64,000 bases of DNA from Streptomyces avicenniae (GTDB lineage: Bacteria; Actinomycetota; Actinomycetes; Streptomycetales; Streptomycetaceae), in contig NZ_JOEK01000002.1 in NCBI RefSeq assembly GCF_000719135.1, positions 372,001 to 436,000 on the forward strand, read 5' to 3'. The notes under the pieces were generated by a model that did not search any database, was not told the DNA's origin, and saw nothing but the letters and a program-made list of their open reading frames with translations. Shown one piece after another: positions 32,965-41,580 of this stretch; position 1 is the stretch's first letter; each line of letters opens with the position of its first letter. Both the position numbers and the translations under genes were made by a program.

Positions 32965-33259
32965 GCGGAAGGGCGGAAACTCCTTCTACTCGAACGTTTA
33001 GCGCAGACTCCACCCGAGGGAAGTAGGGCTGTGAGGTAGGCGACACCAAGGATTCAAAAAAAACTTTCCGGAAGGGGTTGTATCCGCAGCCGAGGTTTGC
33101 GAACCTCTTCATGGCGATCGGGACGGCCGGGACATCGGCCCCCTTGAGAGCCCGAATCCCTCCCCAGACTGAGCTGTGGCTCTTTATTTGTCCAGGGATT
33201 CGTGAAAGCGTTCACATTCACAAGCAATGTAACTGCAACGTGCAGGAGATGGAGCAGAC
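32965..33259 (+). other. long AT-richer leader region of wblE
   Basis: The 295 nt between the lipid kinase and wblE are less GC-rich than the surroundings and contain an A8 run near 33056-33063. I see no gene. A ribosome binding site GGAG lies 5 nt before the wblE ATG. wblE is known to have strong promoters, but I could not assign -10/-35 elements securely. Confidence 0.5.
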
Positions 33260-33517
33260 ATGGACTGGCGTCACAACGCCGTTTGCCGCGAGGAAGACCC
33301 CGAGCTGTTCTTCCCCATCGGCAACACCGGTCCCGCGCTGCTGCAGATCGAGGAAGCCAAGGCCGTCTGCCGTCGCTGCCCCGTCATGGAGCAGTGTCTG
33401 CAGTGGGCCCTGGAGTCCGGTCAGGACTCCGGTGTCTGGGGCGGGATGAGCGAGGACGAGCGCCGTGCGATGAAGCGCCGCGCCGCTCGCAACCGGGCGC
33501 GCAAGGCCACCGCCTGA
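33260..33517 (+). CDS. wblE: WhiB-family regulator WblE
   Basis: An 85-residue WhiB-like protein. The four [4Fe-4S] ligands are Cys9, Cys37, Cys40 and Cys46 (AVC, KAVCRRCPVMEQC). The turn GVWGG and the basic C-terminal DNA-binding tail EDERRAMKRRAARNRARKA follow. The sequence is nearly what I remember for S. coelicolor WblE (SCO5240), the orthologue of M. tuberculosis WhiB1, an essential NO-sensitive partner of the primary sigma factor. GGAG precedes the ATG by 5 nt. It is monocistronic with a strong terminator. Confidence 0.97.
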   Translation: MDWRHNAVCREEDPELFFPIGNTGPALLQIEEAKAVCRRCPVMEQCLQWALESGQDSGVWGGMSEDERRAMKRRAARNRARKATA

Positions 33518-33621
33518 GCGGGTAGGCCACGTCCGGCGGACACGCCCCGTCCGTCATTTGCTGCCCCCCGAGCCGCAGCACGCGCAGCACCCCACGGGTG
33601 CCGACCGCGCACCAGCGTTCA

Positions 33622-33665
33622 GCCCCGCTCCACGACGATCGTCTCGTCGGGGAGCGGGGCTTTTT
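33622..33665 (+). terminator. intrinsic terminator of wblE
   Basis: GCCCCGCTCC / GGAGCGGGGC arms with extra inner pairing (ACGACGA/TCGTC region), followed directly by TTTTT. A textbook rho-independent terminator, and the clearest in the window. Confidence 0.9.
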
Positions 33666-33697
33666 GCGGTCCACGGGCCGGGGCGGGCGGGCGGCGG

Positions 33698-35191
33698 TCA
33701 GCGCTCGCGCTCGTCGAGCGGCAGGTCGAGCACGACGCGGGTGCCGCCGTCCGTGCCCGCGATCATGTCGAACCGGCCGCCCAACTCGCCCTCGACCAGG
33801 GTGCGGACGATCTGGAGGCCCAGGTTGCCGTCGCTGTGCGCGTCGAAGCCGGGCGGCAGGCCGCGGCCGTCGTCCTCGACGGTGACGAGGAGGCGGCCCG
33901 CGTCGCGCCGGGCGGCGCTGCGGGTGGCGCCGACCTCGATCGCGCCCCGCTCCCCCGGGCCGAAGCCGTGTTCGAGCGCGTTCTGGAGCACTTCGGTGAG
34001 GACCATGGACAGCGGGGTCGCCGTCTCCGCGTCCAGGATGCCGAACTTGCCGGTGCGGCGGCCCGACACCCGTCCGTCCGGGGAGAGTTCGGCGACCATG
34101 GCGATGACGCGGTCGGCGATCTCGTCGAACTCGACGCGCTCGTCCAGGTTCTGGGACAGCGTCTCGTGCACGAGGGCGATGGAGCCGACGCGGCGGACGG
34201 CCTCCTCCAGCGCGGCGCGGGCGCTGTCGTCCCCCGTGGCGCCGATGCGGCGCGCCTGGAGGCGCAGCAGCGCGGCGACCGTCTGGAGGTTGTTCTTGAC
34301 GCGGTGGTGGATCTCGCGGATCGTCGCGTCCTTGGTCATCAGCTCGCGCTCCCGGCGGCGCAGTTCGGTGACATCCCGCAGGAGTATGAGGGAACCGATG
34401 CGCTCACCCTTGGGTTTGAGCGGGATCGCGCGGAGCTGCACCACGCACTCGTCGCCCTCGATCTCCGCCTCGCGCGGCGCCCAGCCGCTGGCGAGCTTGA
34501 CCAGGGACTCGTCCACGGGCCCCCGGGTCGGGGCGAGTTCGGCCGTGGTGGGGCCGAGCGGCAGGCCGACGAGGTCGGTCGCCAGCCCGAGGCGGTGGTA
34601 CGCGGACAGGGCGTTGGGGCTGGCGTACTGGACGACGCCGTCCGCGTCGAGGCGGATGAAGCCGTCGCCGACGCGCGGGGCGCGGTCCATGCCGACCTGC
34701 TGGCCGGGGAACGGGAAGGTTCCCCCGGCGATCATCTGTGCCAGGTCGGACGCGCTCTGGAGGTAGGTCAGCTCCAGGCGGCTCGGGGTGCGGACGGTGA
34801 GGAGGTTGGTGTTGCGGGCGATGACGCCGAGGACGCGGCCCTCACGGCGCACCGGGATCGACTCGACGCGGACCGGCACCTCCTCGCGCCACTCCGGGTC
34901 GCCCTCCCGCACGATGCGGCCCTCGTCGTGGGCCACGTCCAGGAGGGGCCGGCGTCCGCGCGGGACGAGGTGGCCGACCATGTCGTCCTGGTAGGAGGTC
35001 GGCCCGGTGTTGGGCCGCATCTGGGCGACGGAGACGTAGCGCGTGCCGTCGCGGGTGGGCAGCCACAGGACGAGGTCCGCGAAGGACAGGTCGGACAGGA
35101 GCTGCCACTCGGACACCAGCAGGTGGAGCCAGTCGAGGTCGGCTTCGCCGAGATCGGTGTGCTGGCGGACGAGGTCGTTCATGGAGGGCAC
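33698..35191 (-). CDS. pdtaS: sensor histidine kinase, PdtaS type (GAF-PAS-HisKA_2)
   Basis: A 497-residue cytosolic sensor kinase. Residues about 1-180 are a GAF-like domain (WLHLLVSEWQLLSDLSFADLVLW), residues about 190-290 a PAS domain (DGFIRLDADGVVQYASPNALSAYHRLG), then a HisKA_2 box IREIHHRVKNNLQTVAALLRLQARR with the phosphoacceptor His, and a HATPase (MVLTEVLQNALEHGF, VEDDGRGLPPGF, GNLGLQIVRTLVEGELGG). No membrane segments. The GTG start (VPSMNDL) lies 7 nt after TAAGCT, suggesting a leaderless mRNA. ATG three codons later is the alternative. Its response regulator PdtaR, an ANTAR RNA-binding protein, is encoded elsewhere. Next to wblE, as in S. coelicolor. Confidence 0.93.
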   Translation of the reverse strand: MPSMNDLVRQHTDLGEADLDWLHLLVSEWQLLSDLSFADLVLWLPTRDGTRYVSVAQMRPNTGPTSYQDDMVGHLVPRGRRPLLDVAHDEGRIVREGDPEWREEVPVRVESIPVRREGRVLGVIARNTNLLTVRTPSRLELTYLQSASDLAQMIAGGTFPFPGQQVGMDRAPRVGDGFIRLDADGVVQYASPNALSAYHRLGLATDLVGLPLGPTTAELAPTRGPVDESLVKLASGWAPREAEIEGDECVVQLRAIPLKPKGERIGSLILLRDVTELRRRERELMTKDATIREIHHRVKNNLQTVAALLRLQARRIGATGDDSARAALEEAVRRVGSIALVHETLSQNLDERVEFDEIADRVIAMVAELSPDGRVSGRRTGKFGILDAETATPLSMVLTEVLQNALEHGFGPGERGAIEVGATRSAARRDAGRLLVTVEDDGRGLPPGFDAHSDGNLGLQIVRTLVEGELGGRFDMIAGTDGGTRVVLDLPLDERER

Positions 35192-35561
35192 ACCGGCGAG
35201 CTTACCGGGGGCGCGCGAGCGGGCCTCGGACGGCGGGCGCGCGGGGTACGCGCCCCTCCCCCGCCCCGGCACGCCCCGGCGGCGCCGTCCGGTCAGGACT
35301 CGACGGCGGCCGGCGGGCGGGGCGAGGAAGTGCCTTCGGAGCATGGACACGGGCGCGGGGCCGGGACAGAATGAGGGCACGGCCGCACATTCTTCTGCTC
35401 TCCCCGCACAGGAGGGCAGAGCGAGGCCCCGGCGCTATCTGCCCTGACGGCGTCCTGGGCCCGTAATCGCTCCGGGCTGCGGTGCCGGGAGGGCTGAGGG
35501 TCCCTCCGCGGCGCCGCGGCCCGCGGGTGTCACGGCGGCCGGTCCACGGCCGCGCGGGTCT
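35192..35561. other. 370-nt region between pdtaS and the TetR gene
   Basis: I see no secure gene here. The pdtaS promoter lies at the left edge. A 34-codon plus-strand ATG frame (35343-35447; MDTGAGPGQNEGTAAHSS) has poor ribosome-binding context and was not called. The right part has GC-rich inverted sequences (CGGCCGG, GCGGCCGG) that may terminate the TetR transcript. Confidence 0.4.
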
Positions 35562-36197
35562 TCAGACGGCGGGCCAGGCGGTCAGGGCGATCTCCGCCAC
35601 CGCGTCGAGTTCCTGACGGGTCGCGCCGTCGCGCGCCTGCTGGCTCATGCCCTGGAGGACGGTGCCGACGAAGCGCGCAAGCGTGGCCGGGTCGGCGGTC
35701 GGCGGCAGCAGTCCCGCCGCCAGGTCCTCGCGCAGCCGGCCCTCGATGGTCCGCAGGTTGCGGTTCCTGATGCCGCGCAGACCCGCGGCGACCTCCGCGC
35801 CCGCGTCCTGGTAGTTCACCGCGGACGAGATCACCATGCAGCCGCGCGGACGCCCCGGGGCCGTGAAGACCGCAGCCGCCTCCCGCAGCAGACGGCGCAC
35901 GGCCGCCCCGCCGGTCGGCTCCTCCGCGAGGGCGACGCCCATGTAGCTCCCCTGCCGTTCGCCGTAGCGCGCGACGCACTCCTCGAACAGCGCCTTCTTG
36001 TCGCCGAACGCGGCGTACAGGCTGGGGGCGCCGATCCCCATGACGCGGGTGAGGTCGGCGACGGAGGTCGTCTCGTAGCCGTGCTCCCAGAAGGCGAGGA
36101 CGGCCTGTTCGAGCGCCGCCTCGCGGTCGAAGGAACGCGGTCGGCCGCGCCGCGCCGTGCCGCCAGGCCCTGTCGTCCGCCGCCCGTCCTCCGTCAT
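35562..36197 (-). CDS. TetR/AcrR family transcriptional regulator
   Basis: A 211-residue repressor. The N-terminal HTH is RGRPRSFDREAALEQAVLAFWEHGYETTSVADLTRVMGIGAPSLYAAFGDKKALFEE, where the recognition helix ends in the standard SLYAAFGDKKALF. The C-terminal ligand domain is all-helical (RGCMVISSAVNY). It is divergent from an SDR gene across 83 nt containing two near-identical palindromes, so it most likely represses both genes. No ribosome binding site precedes the ATG. A TATAGA lies 8 nt upstream inside the first palindrome, so the operator overlaps its own promoter. Confidence 0.94.
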   Translation of the reverse strand: MTEDGRRTTGPGGTARRGRPRSFDREAALEQAVLAFWEHGYETTSVADLTRVMGIGAPSLYAAFGDKKALFEECVARYGERQGSYMGVALAEEPTGGAAVRRLLREAAAVFTAPGRPRGCMVISSAVNYQDAGAEVAAGLRGIRNRNLRTIEGRLREDLAAGLLPPTADPATLARFVGTVLQGMSQQARDGATRQELDAVAEIALTAWPAV

Positions 36198-36209
36198 GGA
36201 CCCATTCTA

Positions 36210-36258
36210 TAGCGGTCGCTAGAGATCGCTGCTACGGTTCTTTCTGTAGCGACCACTA
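36210..36258. promoter_or_regulatory. twin TetR operators in the TetR/SDR divergent region
   Basis: TAGCGGTCGCTA (36210-36221) is a perfect palindrome around a 2-nt centre. TAGCGACCACTA (36247-36258) is its near reverse complement (11 of 12). Centres are 37 bp apart, one near each gene. Flanks are also shared (CTAGAG after each). Confidence 0.75.
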
Positions 36259-36280
36259 GAGAAACGTGGAGGGCGGCGGC

Positions 36281-37039
36281 ATGAGCGCGCTCGCAGGCAG
36301 GACGGCCCTGGTCACCGGGGGGAGCAGGGGCATCGGGCGGGCCATCGCCCTGCGGCTCGGGCGGGAGGGCGCCCGTGTGGCGGTGCACTACGCGCACGAC
36401 GACGCGGCGGCGGGGAAGACGGTCGCCGCCGTCGAGGAGGCGGGCGGCAGCGCGTTCGCCCTGCGGGCGCCGCTCGGCGGCCCGGGGGACGCCGAGGCGC
36501 TGTGGGCGGCGTTCGACGCGCGGGCCGACGGCGTGGACGTGCTCGTGAACAACGCCGGGATCACCGGCGAGCGGGCCGGGATCGGCGGGACGACGCCGGA
36601 GGACTTCGACCGCGTCTTCGCGGTGAACGTGCGCGCGCCCTTCTTCGTCGTCCAGCACGGGCTCAGCCGGCTGCGGGACGGCGGGCGGATCGTCAACGTC
36701 TCGACGGGCCTGACCCTGCGGCCCGGGCTGATGACCGACGTGACGGCCTACACGATGTCCAAGGGCGCGCTGGACCGGTTCACGGTCGCGCTGGCGGCCG
36801 AACTGGGCCCGCGGGGGATCACGGTGAACGCGGTGGCGCCCGGCGTGATCGACACGGACATGAACGCGGGCTGGCTCAGGGACGACGACGCGGCCAGGCG
36901 GGCGACGGCGGCGATGTCGCCGTTCGGGCGGGTGGGGACGCCGGAGGACGTGGCGGACGTGACCGCGTTCCTCGCCTCGGACGACGCCCGGTGGGTGACC
37001 GGCCAGTGGATCGACGCGACCGGCGGCGCCCTCGTCTGA
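36281..37039 (+). CDS. short-chain dehydrogenase/reductase
   Basis: A 252-residue classical SDR. The cofactor motif is TGGSRGIG with a following HYAHDD stretch suggesting NADP. The NNAG motif is VLVNNAGITG. The catalytic Ser is in IVNVSTGLTL, and Tyr and Lys are in AYTMSKGALDRF. The C-terminal WVTGQWIDATGGALV is typical of FabG-like members. The ATG has GGAGG about 8 nt upstream. An in-frame GTG five codons earlier is rejected because it would overlap the ribosome binding site. Probably induced when the divergent TetR protein binds its ligand, which may be a substrate of this enzyme. Confidence 0.95.
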   Translation: MSALAGRTALVTGGSRGIGRAIALRLGREGARVAVHYAHDDAAAGKTVAAVEEAGGSAFALRAPLGGPGDAEALWAAFDARADGVDVLVNNAGITGERAGIGGTTPEDFDRVFAVNVRAPFFVVQHGLSRLRDGGRIVNVSTGLTLRPGLMTDVTAYTMSKGALDRFTVALAAELGPRGITVNAVAPGVIDTDMNAGWLRDDDAARRATAAMSPFGRVGTPEDVADVTAFLASDDARWVTGQWIDATGGALV

Positions 37040-37070
37040 GGACGCCGCCGGGGGGGCGGTACGGGGCCCG

Positions 37071-38123
37071 TCAGCGCGTCTCGGTGACTTTCGCCAGGGC
37101 GCGGGGCGCGTCCGGGTCCTGGCCGCGCGCCAGGGTGACCTCGTGGGCCAGCAGCTGGAGCGGGATGATCTCCAGGATCGGCTGCAACTCCTCGGGGACC
37201 CCGGCGGTCGGCAGCGCGAACCCGGCGGAGGCGGCGTCCACCTGGGCCTTGGGCCCGATGACGACGAGGTCGGCGCCGCGGTCCTTCAGCCGGTCGAGGA
37301 CGGGCTGGAGCGCCTGCCCGCCCCGGCCGTCGGTGACGATGGCGATGACCGGGGAGACGTTGTCCACCATGGCCAGCGGGCCGTGGAGGAGGTCGGCGCC
37401 CGAGTAGGACAGCGCCGGGATGTAGCTGGTCTCCATCAGCTTGAGCGCCGCCTCCTTGGCCGTCGGGTAGCCGTAGCCGCGCGAGGTGAGGACCATGCGT
37501 TCGGCGAAGCGGTAGCGGCCCGCGAGCTGCCGTACCTCGGGGGCCCGGCCGATGATCTCCTCGGCGAGCGCCGGGAGGTCACGGGCGGCCCCGGGGCCGT
37601 CGCCGCCGCGCAACCCCTCGACGAAGAGGTACAGGGCGAGCAGTTCGGCCGTGTACGTCTTGGTGGCGGGCAGCGCGCGCTCCGGGCCCGCCAGGACGTC
37701 GATGTGGTACTCGGCGGCCTGTGCGAGCGGGGAGGCCGCGTTGTTGGTGACGGCCAGGGTGATCGCCCCGGCCTCCCGGGCCGCCGTGGTGGAGGCGACG
37801 AGGTCGGGCGAGCCGCCCGACTGGCTGACGGTCACGACGAGGCAGCCGTCCAGGTCGGGCTTCGCGTCGTAGGCCGTCGTGGTGGACATGGAGGTCAGGC
37901 CGCAGGGCTTGCCGAGCAGGATCTCCAGCAGGTACTTCGCGTAGAGCGCCGCGTTGTCCGAGGTGCCGCGGGCCGTGAGCAGGACGAAACGCGGTTCGCG
38001 TGCGGCGATGCGCGCGGCGGTCTCCCGGATGGGGCCCGCGCCCTCGGTCAGCAGGCGCCGCAGGACGGCGGGCTGTTCTGCGATCTCGGCGGCCATGATG
38101 CTGCCGGGCTCGTGCGTGCTCAT
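37071..38123 (-). CDS. SIS-domain sugar-phosphate isomerase/deaminase
   Basis: A 350-residue protein with two SIS domains: SMSTTTAYDAKPDLDGCLVVTVSQSGGSPDLV in the first and RMVLTSRGYGYPTAKEAALKLMETSYIPAL in the second, the GlmS C-terminal/AgaS-like layout without a glutaminase domain. It likely handles glucosamine-6-phosphate or a related amino sugar phosphate. The ATG overlaps the dasD stop by 4 nt, so it is the last gene of the das operon and would process the sugar released by DasD. From memory, S. coelicolor has a NagB-type deaminase next to this cluster. Here a different fold occupies the place. Confidence 0.9.
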   Translation of the reverse strand: MSTHEPGSIMAAEIAEQPAVLRRLLTEGAGPIRETAARIAAREPRFVLLTARGTSDNAALYAKYLLEILLGKPCGLTSMSTTTAYDAKPDLDGCLVVTVSQSGGSPDLVASTTAAREAGAITLAVTNNAASPLAQAAEYHIDVLAGPERALPATKTYTAELLALYLFVEGLRGGDGPGAARDLPALAEEIIGRAPEVRQLAGRYRFAERMVLTSRGYGYPTAKEAALKLMETSYIPALSYSGADLLHGPLAMVDNVSPVIAIVTDGRGGQALQPVLDRLKDRGADLVVIGPKAQVDAASAGFALPTAGVPEELQPILEIIPLQLLAHEVTLARGQDPDAPRALAKVTETR

Positions 38124-39691
38124 CGGGCGGTGGCCTCCGTCCGGCCGGTGAGGATCTCGGCGGCGGCCAGGCCGCAGACGCGGGAGGCGCCGTGGGTGGC
38201 GAGGTGGACGGCGCCCACCGGCGCGGCGTGCGGGACGCCCATCTCGACGACGGCCGTGTCGGGGCGGGCGGCGATCAGCCCGTCGAGCACGGCGGCCATC
38301 CAGCCGTGGCGGTGCAGGTCGCGGACGACGGCGACCACCGGCCGGTCCCCCGCCGCGGCCAGGACCTCGGCGAGCAGGCCGTCCGTGCCCAGGCGCGCGG
38401 CGTCGGCGGCGTCGTGGCCGCCGGTGGTGGTCTCGGGCAGGAAGCGGCTCAGCTCGGCGGCGACGCCCCAGGGCGTCTGGTCACCGGCCGCCATGTTGGC
38501 GCCGGGCGAGAACGAGACGACGTGCGGCGCGCGGCTCAGCGGCCGGAGCGGTCCCGCGCCGTCGGGGCGGGTCACCTCGACGGCGCGGCGGGCGGCGACG
38601 AGGCCGATGCCGCCGGTCGCGGGCTCGGGCGCGGCGGCTGCGGCCAGGACGCGGGCGCGCTCGGTGGCCGTCCAGCGGGCGAGGGCGCGGACCCGTTCGG
38701 CGGCGTCGTGGAGGCGTTCCTCGGACAGCTCGCCCGTCCGGACGGCCGTGACCAGGGCGTCGCGCAGGCGCAGGACCTCGGCCTCGTCGGAGGGCGTGCC
38801 GCCGATGCACAGGGCGTCGGCCCCGGCCGCCACGGCGAGGACGCAGCCGTGGTCGAGGCCGTAGGTCTCGGCGACGGCCTTCATCTCGATGGCGTCGGAG
38901 AAGATCAGCCCGTCGTAACCGAGGCCGCCCTCGCTCTCGGGCGCGCGCAGCAGGCCGGTCAGGACGGTGTGGCTGAGCGTGCCGGGCCGCTCGGGGTCGA
39001 GGGCGGGCAGCAGGATGTGCGCGCTCATGACGCTGCGCGCACCGGCCGCTATGGCGGCCTTGAACGGCACCAGCTCGCGGGCGTGCAGGGTCTCCAGGTC
39101 GATGTCGATGCGGGGCAGGGCGTGGTGGGAGTCCACGTTGGTGTTGCCGTGCCCGGGGAAGTGCTTGACGCAGGCGGCGACGGCCGCGCCCTGGAGCCCC
39201 TCGACGTACGCGACGGTGTGCCGGGCGACGAGCTGCGGGTCGTCGCCGAAGGAGCGGACGCCGACGACCGGGTTGTCCGGGTCGGAGTTGATGTCCGCCG
39301 AGGGCGCCCAGTTGAGGGTGATGCCCGACTCGGCGAGGCGGCGGCCCATCTCGGCGGCGACCTGCCGCGTCAGGGCGGGGTCGTCCACGCTGCCGAGGGC
39401 GTGGTTGCCGGGGTAGGACGAGCCGCCGTGCACCTCAAGGCGCGTGACGTCGCCCCCCTCCTCGTCCACGGCCACGATGACGTCGGGTCTGGCGGTGCGC
39501 AGCTGGGCGGTGAGGCCCGCGAGCTGCTCGGGCGACACGACGTTGCGGCCGAAGAGGCCGACGCCGGTCATGCCGTTGTCGAGCTGGCGCAGCAGCCAGT
39601 CGGGGGCGGTCGTGGTGCCGGTGAACGTCGGCTGGAGCACGGCCAGCGCGTCCCGGGTCAGGGTGTCGGAGTCGGGTACCACGGTCGTCAT
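38120..39691 (-). CDS. dasD: glycoside hydrolase family 3 beta-N-acetylhexosaminidase
   Basis: A 523-residue GH3 enzyme without signal peptide. Motifs: VIVAVDEEGGDVTRLEVHGG, NWAPSADINSDPDNPVVGVRSFGDD, the NagZ-type KHFPGHGNTNVDSHHALP that carries the catalytic Asp-His dyad, and the nucleophile Asp in GLIFSDAIEMKAVAETYG. A C-terminal Rossmann-like domain (RPVVAVVRDLHRHGWMAAVLDGLIAA) extends it. It should split imported chitobiose or GlcNAc conjugates in the cytosol. It starts 9 nt after dasC and is translationally coupled to the SIS gene. By position it is the DasD equivalent. Confidence 0.92.
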   Translation of the reverse strand: MTTVVPDSDTLTRDALAVLQPTFTGTTTAPDWLLRQLDNGMTGVGLFGRNVVSPEQLAGLTAQLRTARPDVIVAVDEEGGDVTRLEVHGGSSYPGNHALGSVDDPALTRQVAAEMGRRLAESGITLNWAPSADINSDPDNPVVGVRSFGDDPQLVARHTVAYVEGLQGAAVAACVKHFPGHGNTNVDSHHALPRIDIDLETLHARELVPFKAAIAAGARSVMSAHILLPALDPERPGTLSHTVLTGLLRAPESEGGLGYDGLIFSDAIEMKAVAETYGLDHGCVLAVAAGADALCIGGTPSDEAEVLRLRDALVTAVRTGELSEERLHDAAERVRALARWTATERARVLAAAAAPEPATGGIGLVAARRAVEVTRPDGAGPLRPLSRAPHVVSFSPGANMAAGDQTPWGVAAELSRFLPETTTGGHDAADAARLGTDGLLAEVLAAAGDRPVVAVVRDLHRHGWMAAVLDGLIAARPDTAVVEMGVPHAAPVGAVHLATHGASRVCGLAAAEILTGRTEATAR

Positions 39692-39700
39692 GGCGGAGCG

Positions 39701-40519
39701 CTATCCCTTCACGGCACCCGCGGCCAAGCCGCCGGTGACCCGTCGCTGGAAGAGGAGGAACACGAGGAGCACGGGGATGGTGAACATGGAGGCGGCGGCC
39801 ATGGTGGCGCCCCAGTCGCTGCCGAAGGCGGTCTGGAAACTGGTGAGCCAGCGGGGCAGGGTGTCGGTGCCCGGCGCCTTGTTGATCACGGACACCATGG
39901 CGTACTCGTTCCACGCCAGGATGAAGCCGAACAGCGACGTGGCCATCAGACCGGGCGCCAGCAGCGGGAAGATGACCCGGCGGAACGCCTGGGTCCGCGT
40001 ACAGCCGTCGATCAGGGCGGACTCCTCCAGCTCCCTCGGGACGGCGGCGATGAAGCCGCGCAGGGTCCAGATGGTGAAGGGCAGTGCCATGACGAAGTAG
40101 ACGAGCAGCAGGGTGCCGATGCTGTTCAGCATGGAGAGGTCACGGGCGTTCAGGTACACGACGATGACCAGGACCTCCCACGGCGCGAGCTGCGCGGCCA
40201 TCACCGTGAGCACCATGGCGCGCTTGCCGCGGAAGCGCATGCGGGCGAGGGCGTAGGAGGCGAGCAGCGCCACGGAGAGGGCGACCAGGACGGCGCCGAT
40301 CGTGACGACGAGGCTGTTGCGGACGTACGTCCAGAACAGGTCGGCGTTCTGGGCCGTCGTGTAGTGCTCGAAGGTCGGGACGAAGAAGAAGACCGGGTCC
40401 TTCGTGAGGACCTGGGAGTTCTCCTTGAAGGAGGAGGAGAACATCCAGTAGACGGGGAACAGGAAGATCGCCGAGAGGACGAGCGCCACCCCGTTGAGGG
40501 AAAGCTTCCGCACGTTCAC
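39701..40519 (-). CDS. dasC: chitobiose ABC transporter permease DasC
   Basis: A 272-residue permease with six helices of the carbohydrate CUT1 family. The EAA-type loop FIAAVPRELEESALIDGCTRTQAFRRVIFPLLAPGLMATSLFGFILAWNEYAM is complete. The N-terminal helix is LNGVALVLSAIFLFPVYWMFSSSF. GTG start overlapping the dasB stop (GTGA). It pairs with DasB. No ATPase gene is in the cluster, as expected, because Streptomyces das transporters use the shared MsiK ATPase encoded elsewhere. Confidence 0.95.
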   Translation of the reverse strand: MNVRKLSLNGVALVLSAIFLFPVYWMFSSSFKENSQVLTKDPVFFFVPTFEHYTTAQNADLFWTYVRNSLVVTIGAVLVALSVALLASYALARMRFRGKRAMVLTVMAAQLAPWEVLVIVVYLNARDLSMLNSIGTLLLVYFVMALPFTIWTLRGFIAAVPRELEESALIDGCTRTQAFRRVIFPLLAPGLMATSLFGFILAWNEYAMVSVINKAPGTDTLPRWLTSFQTAFGSDWGATMAAASMFTIPVLLVFLLFQRRVTGGLAAGAVKG

Positions 40520-41508
40520 GCGTCCTGCTCCTTCTCCTGCTTGAGGATGAGGCGGAAGTAGAAGGACATGGCGACCAGCAGGATCAGGATGGTGAGCACG
40601 GAGATGGCCGCGCCCGTGCCGTACTGGTTCTGGCCGATGCCCTCGACGTACGCCATGACCGGCAGCGTCTCGGACTCGCGGTTGGGCCCGCCTCCGTTGA
40701 GCGCGTAGACCTGGGGGAACGCCTTGAAGACCCAGATGATCTCCAGGAAGGTGGTGATGAGGAAGAACGGCCGCATGATCGGGGCGATGATCGACCAGAA
40801 GATGCGCCAGCTTCCGGCGCCGTCCATGCGGGCGGCTTCCAGGACCTCGGCGCTGACGGTGGTGAGACCCGCGTAGAGGTTGAGGGCGACGAAGGGGATG
40901 GAGCCCCAGATGATGAGGATGCCGGCGATCGTCAGTGTCGAGATGCCGGAGTCGAACCAGTTGTGGTCCTCGTAGCCCTCGAAGCCGAGCGTGCGCATGG
41001 CCCAGTTGGCGACGCCGAACTGGGTGTCGAACAGCCAGCGGAACACGGTGGTGGCCGCGATCACCGGCATGGCCCAGGCGACGACCAGGCTGAGCGACAG
41101 GACGAGCCGCATGACCGGGCCGAGCTGGCGCAGCAGCAGCCCGACGAGCGTCCCGATGATCATGATCAGGGCGACGTTGACCGCGGTGAAGACGAAGGTG
41201 CGGGCGACGGAGTCCCAGAAGCGGTCCATCTCCAGGACGCGCCGGAAGTTGTCCCAGCCGGTGTACTCGGTCGTCCGGCTGATGAGCTGGCGGCGGCCGA
41301 ACTCCTGGAAGGAGATCAGGACGTTGCGCACCAGCGAGTAGCCGAGGACCGCCGCCAGGGCCGCCACGGCGGGGGCGATCAGCAGGTACGGCACCCAGCC
41401 GCCCGGCAGCCGCAGCCCCGCGCGGCGCCGGGGGCGCTGCCCGCCGGGCACGGTTCTGCGAACCGGGGGTACGGGCGGTGGTGGTGCCTTCTCGATGTCA
41501 ACGGTCAT
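40516..41508 (-). CDS. dasB: chitobiose ABC transporter permease DasB
   Basis: A 330-residue CUT1 permease. A Pro/Arg-rich cytosolic tail of about 35 residues precedes the first helix (VPYLLIAPAVAALAAVLGYSLV). Other helices include FVFTAVNVALIMIIGTLVGLLL, and the EAA loop is YAGLTTVSAEVLEAARMDGAGSWRIFWSIIAPIMRPFFLIT. The ATG is chosen with GAGGGAAGG 6 nt upstream. The distance to dasA is 72 nt and includes a strong hairpin. Together with DasC it forms the membrane channel. Confidence 0.95.
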   Translation of the reverse strand: MTVDIEKAPPPPVPPVRRTVPGGQRPRRRAGLRLPGGWVPYLLIAPAVAALAAVLGYSLVRNVLISFQEFGRRQLISRTTEYTGWDNFRRVLEMDRFWDSVARTFVFTAVNVALIMIIGTLVGLLLRQLGPVMRLVLSLSLVVAWAMPVIAATTVFRWLFDTQFGVANWAMRTLGFEGYEDHNWFDSGISTLTIAGILIIWGSIPFVALNLYAGLTTVSAEVLEAARMDGAGSWRIFWSIIAPIMRPFFLITTFLEIIWVFKAFPQVYALNGGGPNRESETLPVMAYVEGIGQNQYGTGAAISVLTILILLVAMSFYFRLILKQEKEQDA

Positions 41509-41533
41509 GCGTGCCTTCCCTCGCACGGCGAAG

Positions 41534-41568
41534 GGGGTGCCGCCCGGCCGGACGGCGGGCGGCACCCC
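41534..41568 (-). terminator. intercistronic hairpin between dasA and dasB
   Basis: A perfect 13-bp GC stem (GGGGTGCCGCCCG / CGGGCGGCACCCC) with a 9-nt loop begins 13 nt after the dasA stop. In binding-protein transporter operons such a hairpin partly ends transcription or protects the upstream mRNA, giving more binding protein than permease. Confidence 0.75.
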
Positions 41569-41580
41569 GGTGACGCGTGG

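Noticed and set aside
35343..35447. 34-codon plus-strand ORF (MDTGAGPGQNEG)
   Set aside because: Its only GGAG is 1 nt from the ATG, composition is uninformative, and it resembles no protein I know.
38192..40561. 789-codon plus-strand frame opposite dasD/dasC
   Set aside because: Repetitive Gly/Glu/His translation antisense to recognised transporter and glycosidase genes.
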